Shown here piece after piece: positions 16,502 through 25,276 of a DNA stretch of 64,000 nt. The translations under genes were made by a program, and so were the position numbers. The DNA lies in NCBI GenBank assembly GCA_030057915.1, contig JASGUC010000027.1, positions 1-64,000 on the forward strand. Direction: 5' to 3'. Source of the stretch: Pseudomonadota bacterium. Its GTDB lineage: Bacteria > Desulfobacterota > Syntrophia > Syntrophales > UBA8958. Each line of letters opens with the position of its first letter. Positions within the stretch are counted from its first letter, which is position 1. Under the pieces are notes generated by a model that was given only the letters and a program-made list of their open reading frames with translations, was not told where the DNA came from and searched no databases.

Positions 16502-17968
16502 ATGCAGCCCTTTCTCTCCTTCGCCAATAACCTCCGCATCCAGGATGTCCTTGACGTAATCATCATCTCCCTGATGATCTACTTCCTGCTGGTGTGGTTC
16601 AAAAACCGGGCATCCCGCTTCGTCCTCATGGGCCTTAGCGTCGTCGGCGCGGTTTACGTTGTCGCACGGTTCTTTCAGCTCTATTTGACCACCGTCGTCC
16701 TCCAGGGTTTTTTCGCCATACTCATCTTCGTCCTCGTCGTCATCTTTCAGGAGGACTTGCGAAGGCTCTTCGAACGTCTGGCCGTCATCGGCAGATTCGG
16801 CGGTCAACCCGCCGTGGGCGCCGTGCGCGACGACACGGAGATCCTGACGACGACTGCCGTCAACCTGGCCCGGAATCGCATTGGCGCCTTGATCGTTCTG
16901 AAAGGGAAAGACCCCCTGGAGCGACACCTTGGCAACTGCATACCCCTGGACGGCCTGATCAGCCAAGAGTTGCTGGAGAGCCTTTTCGATCCTCATTCCC
17001 CCGGTCATGACGGCGCCGTCGTCATTGCGGGCAACCGCATCACCCACTTCGGCTGCCATCTCCCCCTGGCGGCCGATATGGGACGCAACGGCTCTGCCGG
17101 CCTGCGCCACACCGCCGCCCTGGGTCTGGCCGAACGGGCCGACGCCCTGTGCATCGCGGTCTCGGAAGAGCGGGGGACCATCTCGCTGGCCCGAAACGAG
17201 AGGATGCGGGTCTTGAGCGGCGGCTTGGAATTGCGCAACGAACTGGAGAACTTCTACCGGGAACTGGCGCCGGAGGAACAAACCGCCTCCCGCATCGCCG
17301 TGGAGCTGCGGAAAAACACCCGGGAGAAGGTCATCGCCGTAGCCCTGGCATGCGTCCTCTGGGCGACCTTTGGCTATCAGAAAGAAACGGTTCGCAGGGA
17401 ATATGCCGTGCCCATAGAATACCTTGACGTTTCACGGAATTTCGTCCTGGAAGAGCCGCGTATCCGGGAGGCAAGGGTGATCTTGTCCGGTCCCACCCAG
17501 GCCTTTCAGCTCCTGGATCCGGGGGCCTTGAGGGTTGTCCTCAAAAAGGCGGATCTCCAGGAGGGCCGACAGAGCATCGTCCTCACGAGCGACATGGTAA
17601 AAACGCCGTCGAACATCAACGTCGTCGCGATCATCCCCCCGGAAATCACGGTAACGGCAACCCGGTATCTGCCGGTTTCCATCCCCCTGGAGCCAACCAC
17701 CACGGGAAGGCCGCCCCGCGGGATAGCCGTCAAGGGGATAGAGGTGGAACCTGCCGCCGTAAGGGTCTTCATCCCCAGTGTCATCGCCCCGGGAAAGATC
17801 AAGATCAGGACGGCGCCTATCGATTTCGCCCGCCTGTCCGAACAGACGAGCTTCAATGTCGCCCTGCGTTATCCCCCCGGCGTCAGGTTTCCCGACGACA
17901 AGGTCCCGTCGGCGGTGGTAACGGTCAAGATCAGGAAGAAGGCGGGGGACGGCGGCCGGTCCAGATGA
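16502..17968 (+). CDS. cdaA: Membrane diadenylate cyclase fused to a YbbR/CdaR-like region
   Basis: Makes the second messenger c-di-AMP from two ATP. The 488-residue protein has three N-terminal membrane helices (about 15-33, 39-58, 62-83) and a cytoplasmic DAC domain (about 100-235) with the DGA motif at 170-172. RHT at 202-204 stands where RHR is usual. A fourth helix (277-291) leads into about 190 extracytoplasmic residues with a repeated beta pattern (VILSGPTQAFQLLD; PLEPTTTGRPPRGIAVKGIEVEP) typical of YbbR repeats. In Firmicutes CdaA and its YbbR-type regulator CdaR are separate neighbouring genes; here they appear joined in one chain. No glmM gene is adjacent. Confidence 0.88.
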   Translation: MQPFLSFANNLRIQDVLDVIIISLMIYFLLVWFKNRASRFVLMGLSVVGAVYVVARFFQLYLTTVVLQGFFAILIFVLVVIFQEDLRRLFERLAVIGRFGGQPAVGAVRDDTEILTTTAVNLARNRIGALIVLKGKDPLERHLGNCIPLDGLISQELLESLFDPHSPGHDGAVVIAGNRITHFGCHLPLAADMGRNGSAGLRHTAALGLAERADALCIAVSEERGTISLARNERMRVLSGGLELRNELENFYRELAPEEQTASRIAVELRKNTREKVIAVALACVLWATFGYQKETVRREYAVPIEYLDVSRNFVLEEPRIREARVILSGPTQAFQLLDPGALRVVLKKADLQEGRQSIVLTSDMVKTPSNINVVAIIPPEITVTATRYLPVSIPLEPTTTGRPPRGIAVKGIEVEPAAVRVFIPSVIAPGKIKIRTAPIDFARLSEQTSFNVALRYPPGVRFPDDKVPSAVVTVKIRKKAGDGGRSR

Positions 17969-18344
17969 CCCCTGGGCATCTGCCTGCCGAAGTTCCCACG
18001 GGGATTTCTCCCTTCGGTCGAAATGACAATTGGAGTCCGTTTCGCAAGCTGGCGTGGTCAGGGCTACCGGCTACCACCTACCAGCTCACAGCTACCAGCT
18101 ACGTCCGCCAATGGGCGCTTCGCGCCGCGATGGTCATCGTGAGCGGCATGGCCGCGTGAAAAATTTTGTGGCAGCGGGGCTTGCTTGGCTTTGCCTCATC
18201 CGCTGTCTCCCGATTATGGGAAGGCGCCCCGGTCGGAAGGCTTGCCCCCAAGGCAAAACCGAGCAAGGATTTCTCCCTTCGGTCGAAATGACTAAAAAGA
18301 CGACCCCGAATGACAAAAAGGACGACTCCTTAGGACGACCCCCT
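17969..18344. repeat. Intergenic repeat cluster: two inverse family B arms and an AGCTACC repeat
   Basis: No gene is evident between the convergent cyclase and tamB. GGATTTCTCCCTTCGGTCGA plus AATGAC occurs at 18002-18027 and again at 18267-18292, both in the inverse orientation of family B. Between them, 18061-18104 is a run of CTACCAGCTACC-like words; an inverse relative (GTAGCTGGTGGCTGGTAGCTC) is found at 63867 onward. Confidence 0.75.
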
Positions 18345-21300
18345 TCAATCGAACTCCAGCTTGTAGAAGAGGTCGATGCTGCTCTGGCGGCCGGCCTTGG
18401 TTTCCACCTCCCAGCGCCTCGAAAAGGAGTATTTCATCACGTAGAGAATGTCGTCGCTGAACATGGCCCGGGCCAGCCCTACATAGAGCCGCGGCGACAG
18501 GTACTGCCCCAGGGTGGAGAGGGAGGTGGTCATATCGGTTCTACCCTGCTTGCTCCGGGATGGGGCCGTTATCCCGCCCACCTCCAGCCCGGCGCTTCTA
18601 CGCAGACTGTCCTCCAGTCCTCCCGCTTTTCCCTGGGCGAGAAACATCCCCGCCGCTTTCAGCAGCGTGGCGGCCTGTATCTTCTCTCCCGTATAGCTTG
18701 TCCCAAAGACGATATAGGCCAGCACATCCTGATCGGGCAGCGAGGGAACGGAATAAAGGGTCACCACCGGCTCCCGGAGCGTCCCGGTCACCAGAAATCC
18801 TGCCCGGACGTCGCCGACCGTCTTGACCGCCAGGATGTCCAGGTCCGCCTGGGAGAAGGGCTTATCCTTGAAGTGGATATGTCCTCTTTCAATGGGCAGT
18901 TTCGTATTGGCCGCGTGCAGATACCCCTGAGTGATGTGTATTTCCCCCCGGGTCTGGAGATCCTCCCGGTTCTTTCCCCTTGCGTTCATCTCCCCGGAGA
19001 GGTTTCCCTCGATATCCCTGGTCTTGATATGGACCTGCTCTCCCAGGGTAATGGTCAGGTCCATATCGAGCGCAAAAGGCGCGGCCGGCGTTTTCTTTTC
19101 CGGCTTGTCGATTATTTTCACATCCTTGCTGGCGCCGATCAGGCCAGGATCCCGAGGCTCGGCATAGCGGCCCTCCGGGACCTGGAGAGCCCCCCGGACG
19201 GTCAGACGCTCCGTGGTCCCCTCGAAGACGATGCGGGGGCTGACCAGTAGCCGCAGCTCCGGGAGGTAGGCCGCCTGGAAGCGCTCTCCCTCCAGATGAC
19301 CCTTGATCTCCCTTACCTTGCCGCCGCCATGGCGGATCGTCGCCCGGCCTTTCAGGCATCCCGGCCCGGAACAAACGGAAAATCCCTCTATTTCCACCCT
19401 CTCCGGGAAGAGTCTGGCCTCCGCCTCCACATCCCGGAGACGAATCCCCGTCCCCGTTACATAGGCGCCTGCCTTTAAGAGGCGGAGACGGCCTTCATAA
19501 CGAGGCTTGTTCCAAGCGCCGGCAACGGCCAGATCGATGGCCAACCGACCGTGGGTTTCCCGGACCGTCCCGGGAAAAATGGCGCCCAGGATGCCCTTTT
19601 CCCTGACCTCTCCCTTCACCGAGGCGCTAATCGCGTCTTGAGGGTTTATTCCCAGGGGATATCGAGACCGGACAGGCAGCGAAAAAACGGTCCGCAAACG
19701 GCCATGATCGGCAAATGCCCCCTCCATTGTTCCCTGGAGGACATCGTCGCGCCAGGCCCAGGCCAGGGCCAGACGTTCCTGAACAAGGCGCGTCGTCCCG
19801 CGGCGTCCGACCACCGTCCAGGCCCCCCGCACGACCTCAGCCCGGCCGTTCATGGCAAATCGTCGCCGCGGCAGAAAGCTTCCGTCCAGGTGTCCGGACA
19901 GCGCCCCTTCAGCGCGGAGGGATGAGGGGAGCAAGGGGTTCAAAAGCCCGACGTCGAGATCGACCAGGGTCGCCTCGTAGGTTCCGGACTCGGGGAAAGA
20001 AGGGAAAGGCGCGGCCCCTGACGACAGTCGGGCGGTCAATCTGCCCATGGGGCCTAAATCGAGGCTGCCGCCGGCATCCAGTCCCTTAGTCTGCCATTGG
20101 AAGCGCAATTTCCCCTCCCGGAGGTCCAGGCTACGTTCCCCCTGGACGATCCGTCCCTGGAGCCGGGCCTCTCCCTCTGCCTGGAATCCCTCTCGCACCC
20201 GACGCTGTTCCACCCGCAACCTACCGGTAGTCCTGCCATGCCACCGCATATGGTCCACCGGCGAGGGAAGGCGATCCAGTTGAAAATCCCGCCAGGACAT
20301 CCGGGCATATCCGGGCTGTTTCCGGTCCCCCAGATGGGCGGAGATTTCCAGCCGTTCTCCAGATGGCCCGGCCATGACGAAGTCCTCTACCCTCAGCAGG
20401 CCCGGGGATACGGAAAGGGCCGCCGGACGGGAAAGCTGAAGGACGCCGGCGGATTTGCCGTCCACCGTGACGGCGCCGACCGCTCCCCTCCACACTCCCC
20501 CATCATATGCTCCCGTCGCCTTCGCCGTCAGCCCTCCCTCCGGCGTCGAGAGCCGCAGGTTCAGCTCCTGCCTCTTTCTCGTTCCCGTAGCCGTTAATTC
20601 GCCCTGGAGACATTGTCCGGCCAGGCGCAGGTCCTTGGCCTGGATCTGGGCGCGGAGTTCCTCCGCATCCCCCTCGCCCAGAGACAGGGACAACGCCAGT
20701 TCATCTATTCGCCCCTGACCCCAGGTTATCTTCTTGCCCGCCGCGTTCAGCGCGCCGGAGAGGAGACGGTGGCGATACCGGACCCAGCCCCGGCCCTGGA
20801 GTCGCCCGTCAGCCTCGGGCATAAGATGGGCAAGGCTGGCGATCCGAACCTCAAAGCCCACCCGCTCACGGAGATCGCCCCGAGCCCGAGCCTGAAAGCC
20901 CTCCCCTCGCACCTCCAGATTGTCCAGCAAGAGCAGGTCCTCCTCCCAGCGCATCCCGACCCCGCCGGTCATTTGTCGCCCGGACAAGCGACTCTCGAGA
21001 AAGCGCCCCGTCAGCCTGCCGCTGCCCTTCCCCCCCGCCGTAAGCCGCCAGAAGCCATCGAAATCGGCATTGACAACCCCCCGGACCCGTGGGATCGCCA
21101 GGGAAGGATCCATGTTCCGGGCCTGCAGGGCCCAGGAAACCGTCCAACCCCCATCCCGGGCCACAACTGCCCGCCCGCGGACAATCCCCTGGCCGACATC
21201 GATCCGCAACCCATCGATTGCCATCCGCTCCCCAGACCCGGAGAAACCGCCCTGGATCGCCAACGACGGCCCGACGGCGACATGGGGCAGCAGCCGGAAA

Positions 21301-22331
21301 CGGCCCTCATAGGAGGACAAATTGCCCGCGAACTCCAGGTCGCCGGCCAGAACCAGCTCCCGCCCGACTTCGGGAGACAGGTCGAGACGGTGGAGACGCA
21401 ACGTCGAGGACAACCGCGGCGAGGGTCGGGAAAAATCGAGGCACGCCTCCCCTTGCACGGAGCCGGACCGGCCCCGCTCCTCCCCGGACAGCCCGGTTAG
21501 GTTCAGGACATGGCCGGAGGTTGCGACGTGGCCATTGAAGATATAGCGCTCCCGTTGTCCGTCGGCGATCACGAGAGCGACAGGCCCCTGAAGGTGGAGA
21601 GAATCGGAGGACGCCCGCAGGGACGCCCGCAAGGTCGTCTCATGTCGCGGCCCTTCGTCGGGAACGAACTTTAACCGCGTCTCGAGAAAGGGACGGGCAA
21701 GATGGAACTGGAGGCGTCCGGAGAGCCTCCCGCCGGGAACGGACGCAACGAAATCGGAGAGGCTCGTCAGCCCGTATGCGTAATCCAGCGCCAAGGTCAG
21801 CCGCGGCATGGCGATCTCCCGGTCAGCATTTTTCCAGACGAGATTCCGGATCTCCAGGGCATCGATGCCGCCACGAAACCAGGCGAGGCAGCCGGGCAGG
21901 CGGGGCCAGGTCAGGTCGAGGGGTCTGGCCGGACGGCGGTCCTGAAATTCCAAGCCGTCAAGAATCAGCCTCCCCAGAAACACCTTCCCCGCCCACAATT
22001 CCCAGGGACGCCACCGGACAACCGTCCGCCGCGCCGTCAGGCACCATCCTTCTCCACGGACCCGCAAATCCGCCACGGATAGTTCCCCGCCCAGGGCGCC
22101 CTCGATCCGTCCCGTCTCCACCCGGGCCGGGATCATCCCCAGGAGGCGTCCGACCAGCCAACGAGAGCCGTTTTCACTGCCGAAGACCCATGCCGCCGCC
22201 CCCAAAATAACGAGGGCAACCGCCGCTCCCAGTAAAGCCGCCGACAACCGCTTCCGGGCATGAAGAGGCATCGTGCGGCTTGTTTCGCCACGGTCGTCCC
22301 TGGAAGGCGGACGCGCCTGGCCGTTGATCAT
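18345..22331 (-). CDS. tamB: Translocation and assembly module subunit TamB
   Basis: Very large inner-membrane-anchored periplasmic AsmA/TamB-type protein that bridges the envelope. It is thought to act in lipid transfer or outer-membrane protein assembly with TamA. The chosen ATG at 22331 overlaps the tamA stop as ATGA and gives 1328 residues. A single hydrophobic anchor (LSAALLGAAVALVILGAAAWVFG) precedes more than a thousand residues of beta-strand-rich repeats. The C-terminal TamB/DUF490 domain is recognisable from DQDVLAYIVFGTSYTGEK to YLSPRLYVGLARAMFSDDILYVMKYSFSRRW. It ends in the aromatic-rich YKLEFD. Confidence 0.93.
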   Translation of the reverse strand: MINGQARPPSRDDRGETSRTMPLHARKRLSAALLGAAVALVILGAAAWVFGSENGSRWLVGRLLGMIPARVETGRIEGALGGELSVADLRVRGEGWCLTARRTVVRWRPWELWAGKVFLGRLILDGLEFQDRRPARPLDLTWPRLPGCLAWFRGGIDALEIRNLVWKNADREIAMPRLTLALDYAYGLTSLSDFVASVPGGRLSGRLQFHLARPFLETRLKFVPDEGPRHETTLRASLRASSDSLHLQGPVALVIADGQRERYIFNGHVATSGHVLNLTGLSGEERGRSGSVQGEACLDFSRPSPRLSSTLRLHRLDLSPEVGRELVLAGDLEFAGNLSSYEGRFRLLPHVAVGPSLAIQGGFSGSGERMAIDGLRIDVGQGIVRGRAVVARDGGWTVSWALQARNMDPSLAIPRVRGVVNADFDGFWRLTAGGKGSGRLTGRFLESRLSGRQMTGGVGMRWEEDLLLLDNLEVRGEGFQARARGDLRERVGFEVRIASLAHLMPEADGRLQGRGWVRYRHRLLSGALNAAGKKITWGQGRIDELALSLSLGEGDAEELRAQIQAKDLRLAGQCLQGELTATGTRKRQELNLRLSTPEGGLTAKATGAYDGGVWRGAVGAVTVDGKSAGVLQLSRPAALSVSPGLLRVEDFVMAGPSGERLEISAHLGDRKQPGYARMSWRDFQLDRLPSPVDHMRWHGRTTGRLRVEQRRVREGFQAEGEARLQGRIVQGERSLDLREGKLRFQWQTKGLDAGGSLDLGPMGRLTARLSSGAAPFPSFPESGTYEATLVDLDVGLLNPLLPSSLRAEGALSGHLDGSFLPRRRFAMNGRAEVVRGAWTVVGRRGTTRLVQERLALAWAWRDDVLQGTMEGAFADHGRLRTVFSLPVRSRYPLGINPQDAISASVKGEVREKGILGAIFPGTVRETHGRLAIDLAVAGAWNKPRYEGRLRLLKAGAYVTGTGIRLRDVEAEARLFPERVEIEGFSVCSGPGCLKGRATIRHGGGKVREIKGHLEGERFQAAYLPELRLLVSPRIVFEGTTERLTVRGALQVPEGRYAEPRDPGLIGASKDVKIIDKPEKKTPAAPFALDMDLTITLGEQVHIKTRDIEGNLSGEMNARGKNREDLQTRGEIHITQGYLHAANTKLPIERGHIHFKDKPFSQADLDILAVKTVGDVRAGFLVTGTLREPVVTLYSVPSLPDQDVLAYIVFGTSYTGEKIQAATLLKAAGMFLAQGKAGGLEDSLRRSAGLEVGGITAPSRSKQGRTDMTTSLSTLGQYLSPRLYVGLARAMFSDDILYVMKYSFSRRWEVETKAGRQSSIDLFYKLEFD

Positions 22332-24145
22332 AACGTAAACCCAAAGCTCAGATGGAGGCGGAGCGTCGGTTCCGCCGTTCCGATCTGTCTGGCCAGATCC
22401 AGCTTTATCGGACCGACAGGGGTATAGTAACGGAGACCGAGCCCCGCCCCCGAGGCGAGATCCGCCTCCCGGAAGCTGTTGAAGGCATTGCCCCAATCAT
22501 AGAAGGTCGCGGCGGCCCAGTCTTTGAACAGGGCCTTTTCCATCTCGACGCTTCCCGTTACGGTGTGTCTGCCCCCGACCACCTCCCCGCGCTGGTCCTT
22601 GGCGCCCAGGGATTGATAGGCATAGCCCCGGACACTGTTGTCGCCGCCGGCAAAATAGCGTATGGCGATGGGAAGATCCCGAAAATCTTCATTCTGTACC
22701 GTTACGCCGAGCTTGATCCGGCCCAGGAGGGAAAAGCCGCCGCCCAGGGCATGGATGCCGTTGGCCGTTATCGTCGCCTGGAGAAAACCGGTATAGGACC
22801 CCAGGCTCTGATGGCCCCCCCGGACCTCCGCCACATAGGAGTAGCCCTTCCCGGGCCGGGTCGGGTGGTCAAACCAGCGGTCAAAGATTCGGCACCCCGG
22901 CATGAGGGAAAAGGTGTTGGTCTGGGTGTCGCCGGCAACGGAATCCTCCCGCAGCATTTGGAGAAAGACGGCCCCCGACCTGTCGAAGACATAAGGCCGG
23001 ACATGCTGGAGTTCCATGGAAAACTCCTTGGTGTCGTATGTGTCGGGATTGTCCCGTTTCAGATTGACTCCCAGGACGGAAAAGGTCCTCACATCCCGTC
23101 CCGGAATCGTATAGCCCAGGGCCAGGCCCTGGAAAATCCGGCTCACATTGATCCCCCCTTCCCAATGATGACCCGCTGCGAAAATATTCTTGTCCCGGTA
23201 ATTGATGGAGGCCCGGGGACCCGTATCGGTGCCGTAGCCCACGCCAAGCTTCAGGTGGCGCTCTGGTCCGGGCCGCAGCTTGATCTCCACGGGGATTCGG
23301 TGGTCGCGGGCATTTTCCTTATCGATCTCGATGAGCACATCGGCAAAACGATCGGCCAGGATGAGATTCCGCTGCGTCTCCCGAAGCTTTTCGTAAGAGA
23401 ATGTCTCTCCCTCCTGGAAGGACAGATAGCGGTTTAGAAACGGTCGCGGATAAAGTGGGGCGCCGGTGACCCTTATCGCACCGAAAGAGTAGCGGGGACC
23501 GGTATCATAGACGATCTCGATATCGGCGGTCCGCTTCCCGAGATCGACTCGCGCCTCATGAACGAGAAAACGGCCGTCGAGGCAGCCATGGCGAATGGCG
23601 GCGTCGTGAATGCCCCGCTTCGCCTCTTCATATATATCGTGGCGTAGCGTCATCCCCGGGGCAAGGGGATAGTTCGCCGTCAAACGACGAAAATCCTCCT
23701 CATCCTTTCCCATCCCTTCGATGCGGATAACGACCCCCCGCACCAGGACCGGCTCTCCCTTGACGACCGCGGCCCGCACCTTCACGGCGCCTTCCGGGGT
23801 CGTCTCCCGGGACGCCGTGGCCGTCCCGTGATAATACCCAAACGGCGTCAGGGCCTCCCGCACCTTGCCGGGAATCCGGTCTAGAAAGTGTTCCAGCCAG
23901 GCCTCGTCGCCAAGGTCCTGCTTGACTAAATCCGGCGGCACGGCAAGGGCCGCCTGGACATTTTTCAGCTCCTCGCCTTCCAGGCCCTGAACGATCACTT
24001 CCACGGGCGTGGCGGCCCAGGTCAAGGAGGCGGCCAGCAGGACCAGCAGACATGGAACAAGGCACTTATTAGGACGCAAGGATTCCCCCATCGGAAAATT
24101 CAAGCCGCCGCCGGCATGACGAAGACGGGGAGACGCCGTAAACAT
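22328..24145 (-). CDS. tamA: Outer-membrane assembly factor TamA (Omp85/BamA family)
   Basis: Outer-membrane beta-barrel with periplasmic POTRA domains. The 605 residues comprise a signal sequence (CLVPCLLVLLAASLTWA), POTRA domains (EVIVQGLEGEELKNVQAALA and the region to about 270) and a C-terminal barrel with FAGGDNSVRGYAYQSLG, the conserved RGY motif of the Omp85 L6 loop. It ends in LHLSFGFTL, with a C-terminal aromatic beta-strand. The start at 24145 has GAGGAAA seven bases upstream; a second ATG at 24091 begins a shorter, more conventional signal peptide. Its stop codon overlaps the tamB start, indicating translational coupling. Confidence 0.93.
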   Translation of the reverse strand: MFTASPRLRHAGGGLNFPMGESLRPNKCLVPCLLVLLAASLTWAATPVEVIVQGLEGEELKNVQAALAVPPDLVKQDLGDEAWLEHFLDRIPGKVREALTPFGYYHGTATASRETTPEGAVKVRAAVVKGEPVLVRGVVIRIEGMGKDEEDFRRLTANYPLAPGMTLRHDIYEEAKRGIHDAAIRHGCLDGRFLVHEARVDLGKRTADIEIVYDTGPRYSFGAIRVTGAPLYPRPFLNRYLSFQEGETFSYEKLRETQRNLILADRFADVLIEIDKENARDHRIPVEIKLRPGPERHLKLGVGYGTDTGPRASINYRDKNIFAAGHHWEGGINVSRIFQGLALGYTIPGRDVRTFSVLGVNLKRDNPDTYDTKEFSMELQHVRPYVFDRSGAVFLQMLREDSVAGDTQTNTFSLMPGCRIFDRWFDHPTRPGKGYSYVAEVRGGHQSLGSYTGFLQATITANGIHALGGGFSLLGRIKLGVTVQNEDFRDLPIAIRYFAGGDNSVRGYAYQSLGAKDQRGEVVGGRHTVTGSVEMEKALFKDWAAATFYDWGNAFNSFREADLASGAGLGLRYYTPVGPIKLDLARQIGTAEPTLRLHLSFGFTL

Positions 24146-24483
24146 CGAGTTTCCTCGGCCCCTTGGATCTCCACATCCTTCGTGAAACGCCTGCTTCCCA
24201 GCTTCCGCGGCCAGGGTGGGAAGGCCAAGGCGGATTAGCGAACACCCCGGAATCCACGCCCCGGCTCTTCTTTCCCCACCGGTTTTGGTATTATACTTGC
24301 CGATAATTGTAAAGCGCCGATCAGGGCCTCGGGACCCTTGAAGAACCGCGCCTACGTCCTCCGCATCGTCCCGCCGACGAAGGCCGGCCCATGGCGCCGG
24401 ATAAAAAAATGGCTTGTTATGGCGCTTATTTTCATCTATACAGTCACAATGCGAAGTCCAGGGAGAATCTCGGAAGATCTTGA
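24146..24483. other. Intergenic stretch upstream of the ferritin-like gene
   Basis: The leftmost part lies upstream of tamA and may hold its promoter. A degenerate family A end (GGGACCCTTGAAGAACCGCG) starts near 24329. No open frame with family resemblance was found. The right edge becomes AT-rich toward the promoter listed next. Confidence 0.5.
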
Positions 24484-24512
24484 TTGACTCTTGATTAACA
24501 TTTATGGATAAA
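24484..24512 (+). promoter_or_regulatory. Candidate promoter of the ferritin-like gene
   Basis: TTGACT (24484-24489), 17-base spacer, GATAAA (24507-24512), inside an AT-rich island. The ATG at 24542 follows GGGGAGGTAAGGG, a strong ribosome site. Confidence 0.5.
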
Positions 24513-24541
24513 ACGAATTAATGAATTCGGGGAGGTAAGGG

Positions 24542-25018
24542 ATGAGCGCTTTCAGGGGCAGTGACATTTTGGAAATCGCCTTGCGGATCGAAGAGAACGG
24601 GGAGAACTTTTACCGCTACGCCACCCAGTTGGCCAAGGATGAAGAGGCGAAAAAGGTCTTCTTGAATCTGGCGGAGGCGGAACGGCAGCACAAGAAGACC
24701 TTCGGCAGGATCTTTGCGGCCATGGAAAAGGAGATCCCGCCGGAGAGCTATGACGGAGAATACGACGCCTACCTCCACGACTTCGTGGACAACAAGATCG
24801 TCTTCAAGAAGGAACTGCTCGAGGCGGAAATAGCCAAGGTGAAGGACACCCTGGCCGCCATCGACTTTGCCCTCCAGCGGGAACTCGATTCCATCCTCTT
24901 TTACCATGAGATCAAAAGGCTTGTCCCCCCCCGGGAACACGCCGCCATTGAAGAGGTCATCGAAGAAGAGCGAAGGCATTTCAAGGGCTTGTCTAACTTG
25001 AGGACTCGTTTCGTCTAA
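24542..25018 (+). CDS. Ferritin-like/rubrerythrin-family diiron protein without rubredoxin domain
   Basis: Four-helix diiron protein, probably in peroxide reduction or iron handling under oxidative stress. The 158 residues are almost entirely helical and contain the expected carboxylate/His ligand positions: EENGENFY (helix 1), EAERQHKK (helix 2), RELDSILFY (helix 3) and EEERRHFKGL (helix 4). There is no C-terminal CxxC rubredoxin domain, unlike classical rubrerythrin, so an external electron donor would be needed. It appears monocistronic with its own promoter. Substrate and partner cannot be read from sequence. Confidence 0.88.
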   Translation: MSAFRGSDILEIALRIEENGENFYRYATQLAKDEEAKKVFLNLAEAERQHKKTFGRIFAAMEKEIPPESYDGEYDAYLHDFVDNKIVFKKELLEAEIAKVKDTLAAIDFALQRELDSILFYHEIKRLVPPREHAAIEEVIEEERRHFKGLSNLRTRFV

Positions 25019-25237
25019 CCGGGCGCCGGCATTGCCCGGCCCGCGCCCCGGTCAGCGCGTCCTCGGCCGGAGGGCGCGGACGGCGACGTCCCTTCCGGCG
25101 CGGGCCATAGTCGCGACCCCGGGCATCCAGCGGGGAAGCGACAGGATGGCGCCGGTCGGAAAACCGGGCGCGGGCCATGCATGTTGCCACCCTCCGACGG
25201 AGACGCTCCCCGGCTCCCCATCTCGCCGCCTCAGCGC

Positions 25238-25266
25238 TTGACAAACCCTGGCAACTACGTTAAGCC
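25238..25266 (+). promoter_or_regulatory. Candidate promoter of the FIST-histidine kinase pair
   Basis: TTGACA at 25238-25243, a 17-base spacer and TAAGCC (25261-25266) as a weak -10. Predicted transcription start is near 25273, only a few bases before the ATG at 25277, which lacks a Shine-Dalgarno sequence. Confidence 0.4.
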
Positions 25267-25276
25267 CCCGACCTAT

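Noticed and set aside
18020-18340. Small coding genes in the gap after the cyclase gene
   Set aside because: The frames consist largely of dispersed repeat sequence and have no ribosome sites.
25019-25042. Terminator after the ferritin-like gene (CCGGGC/GCCCGG hairpin)
   Set aside because: The stem is short and there is no T-tract on either strand.
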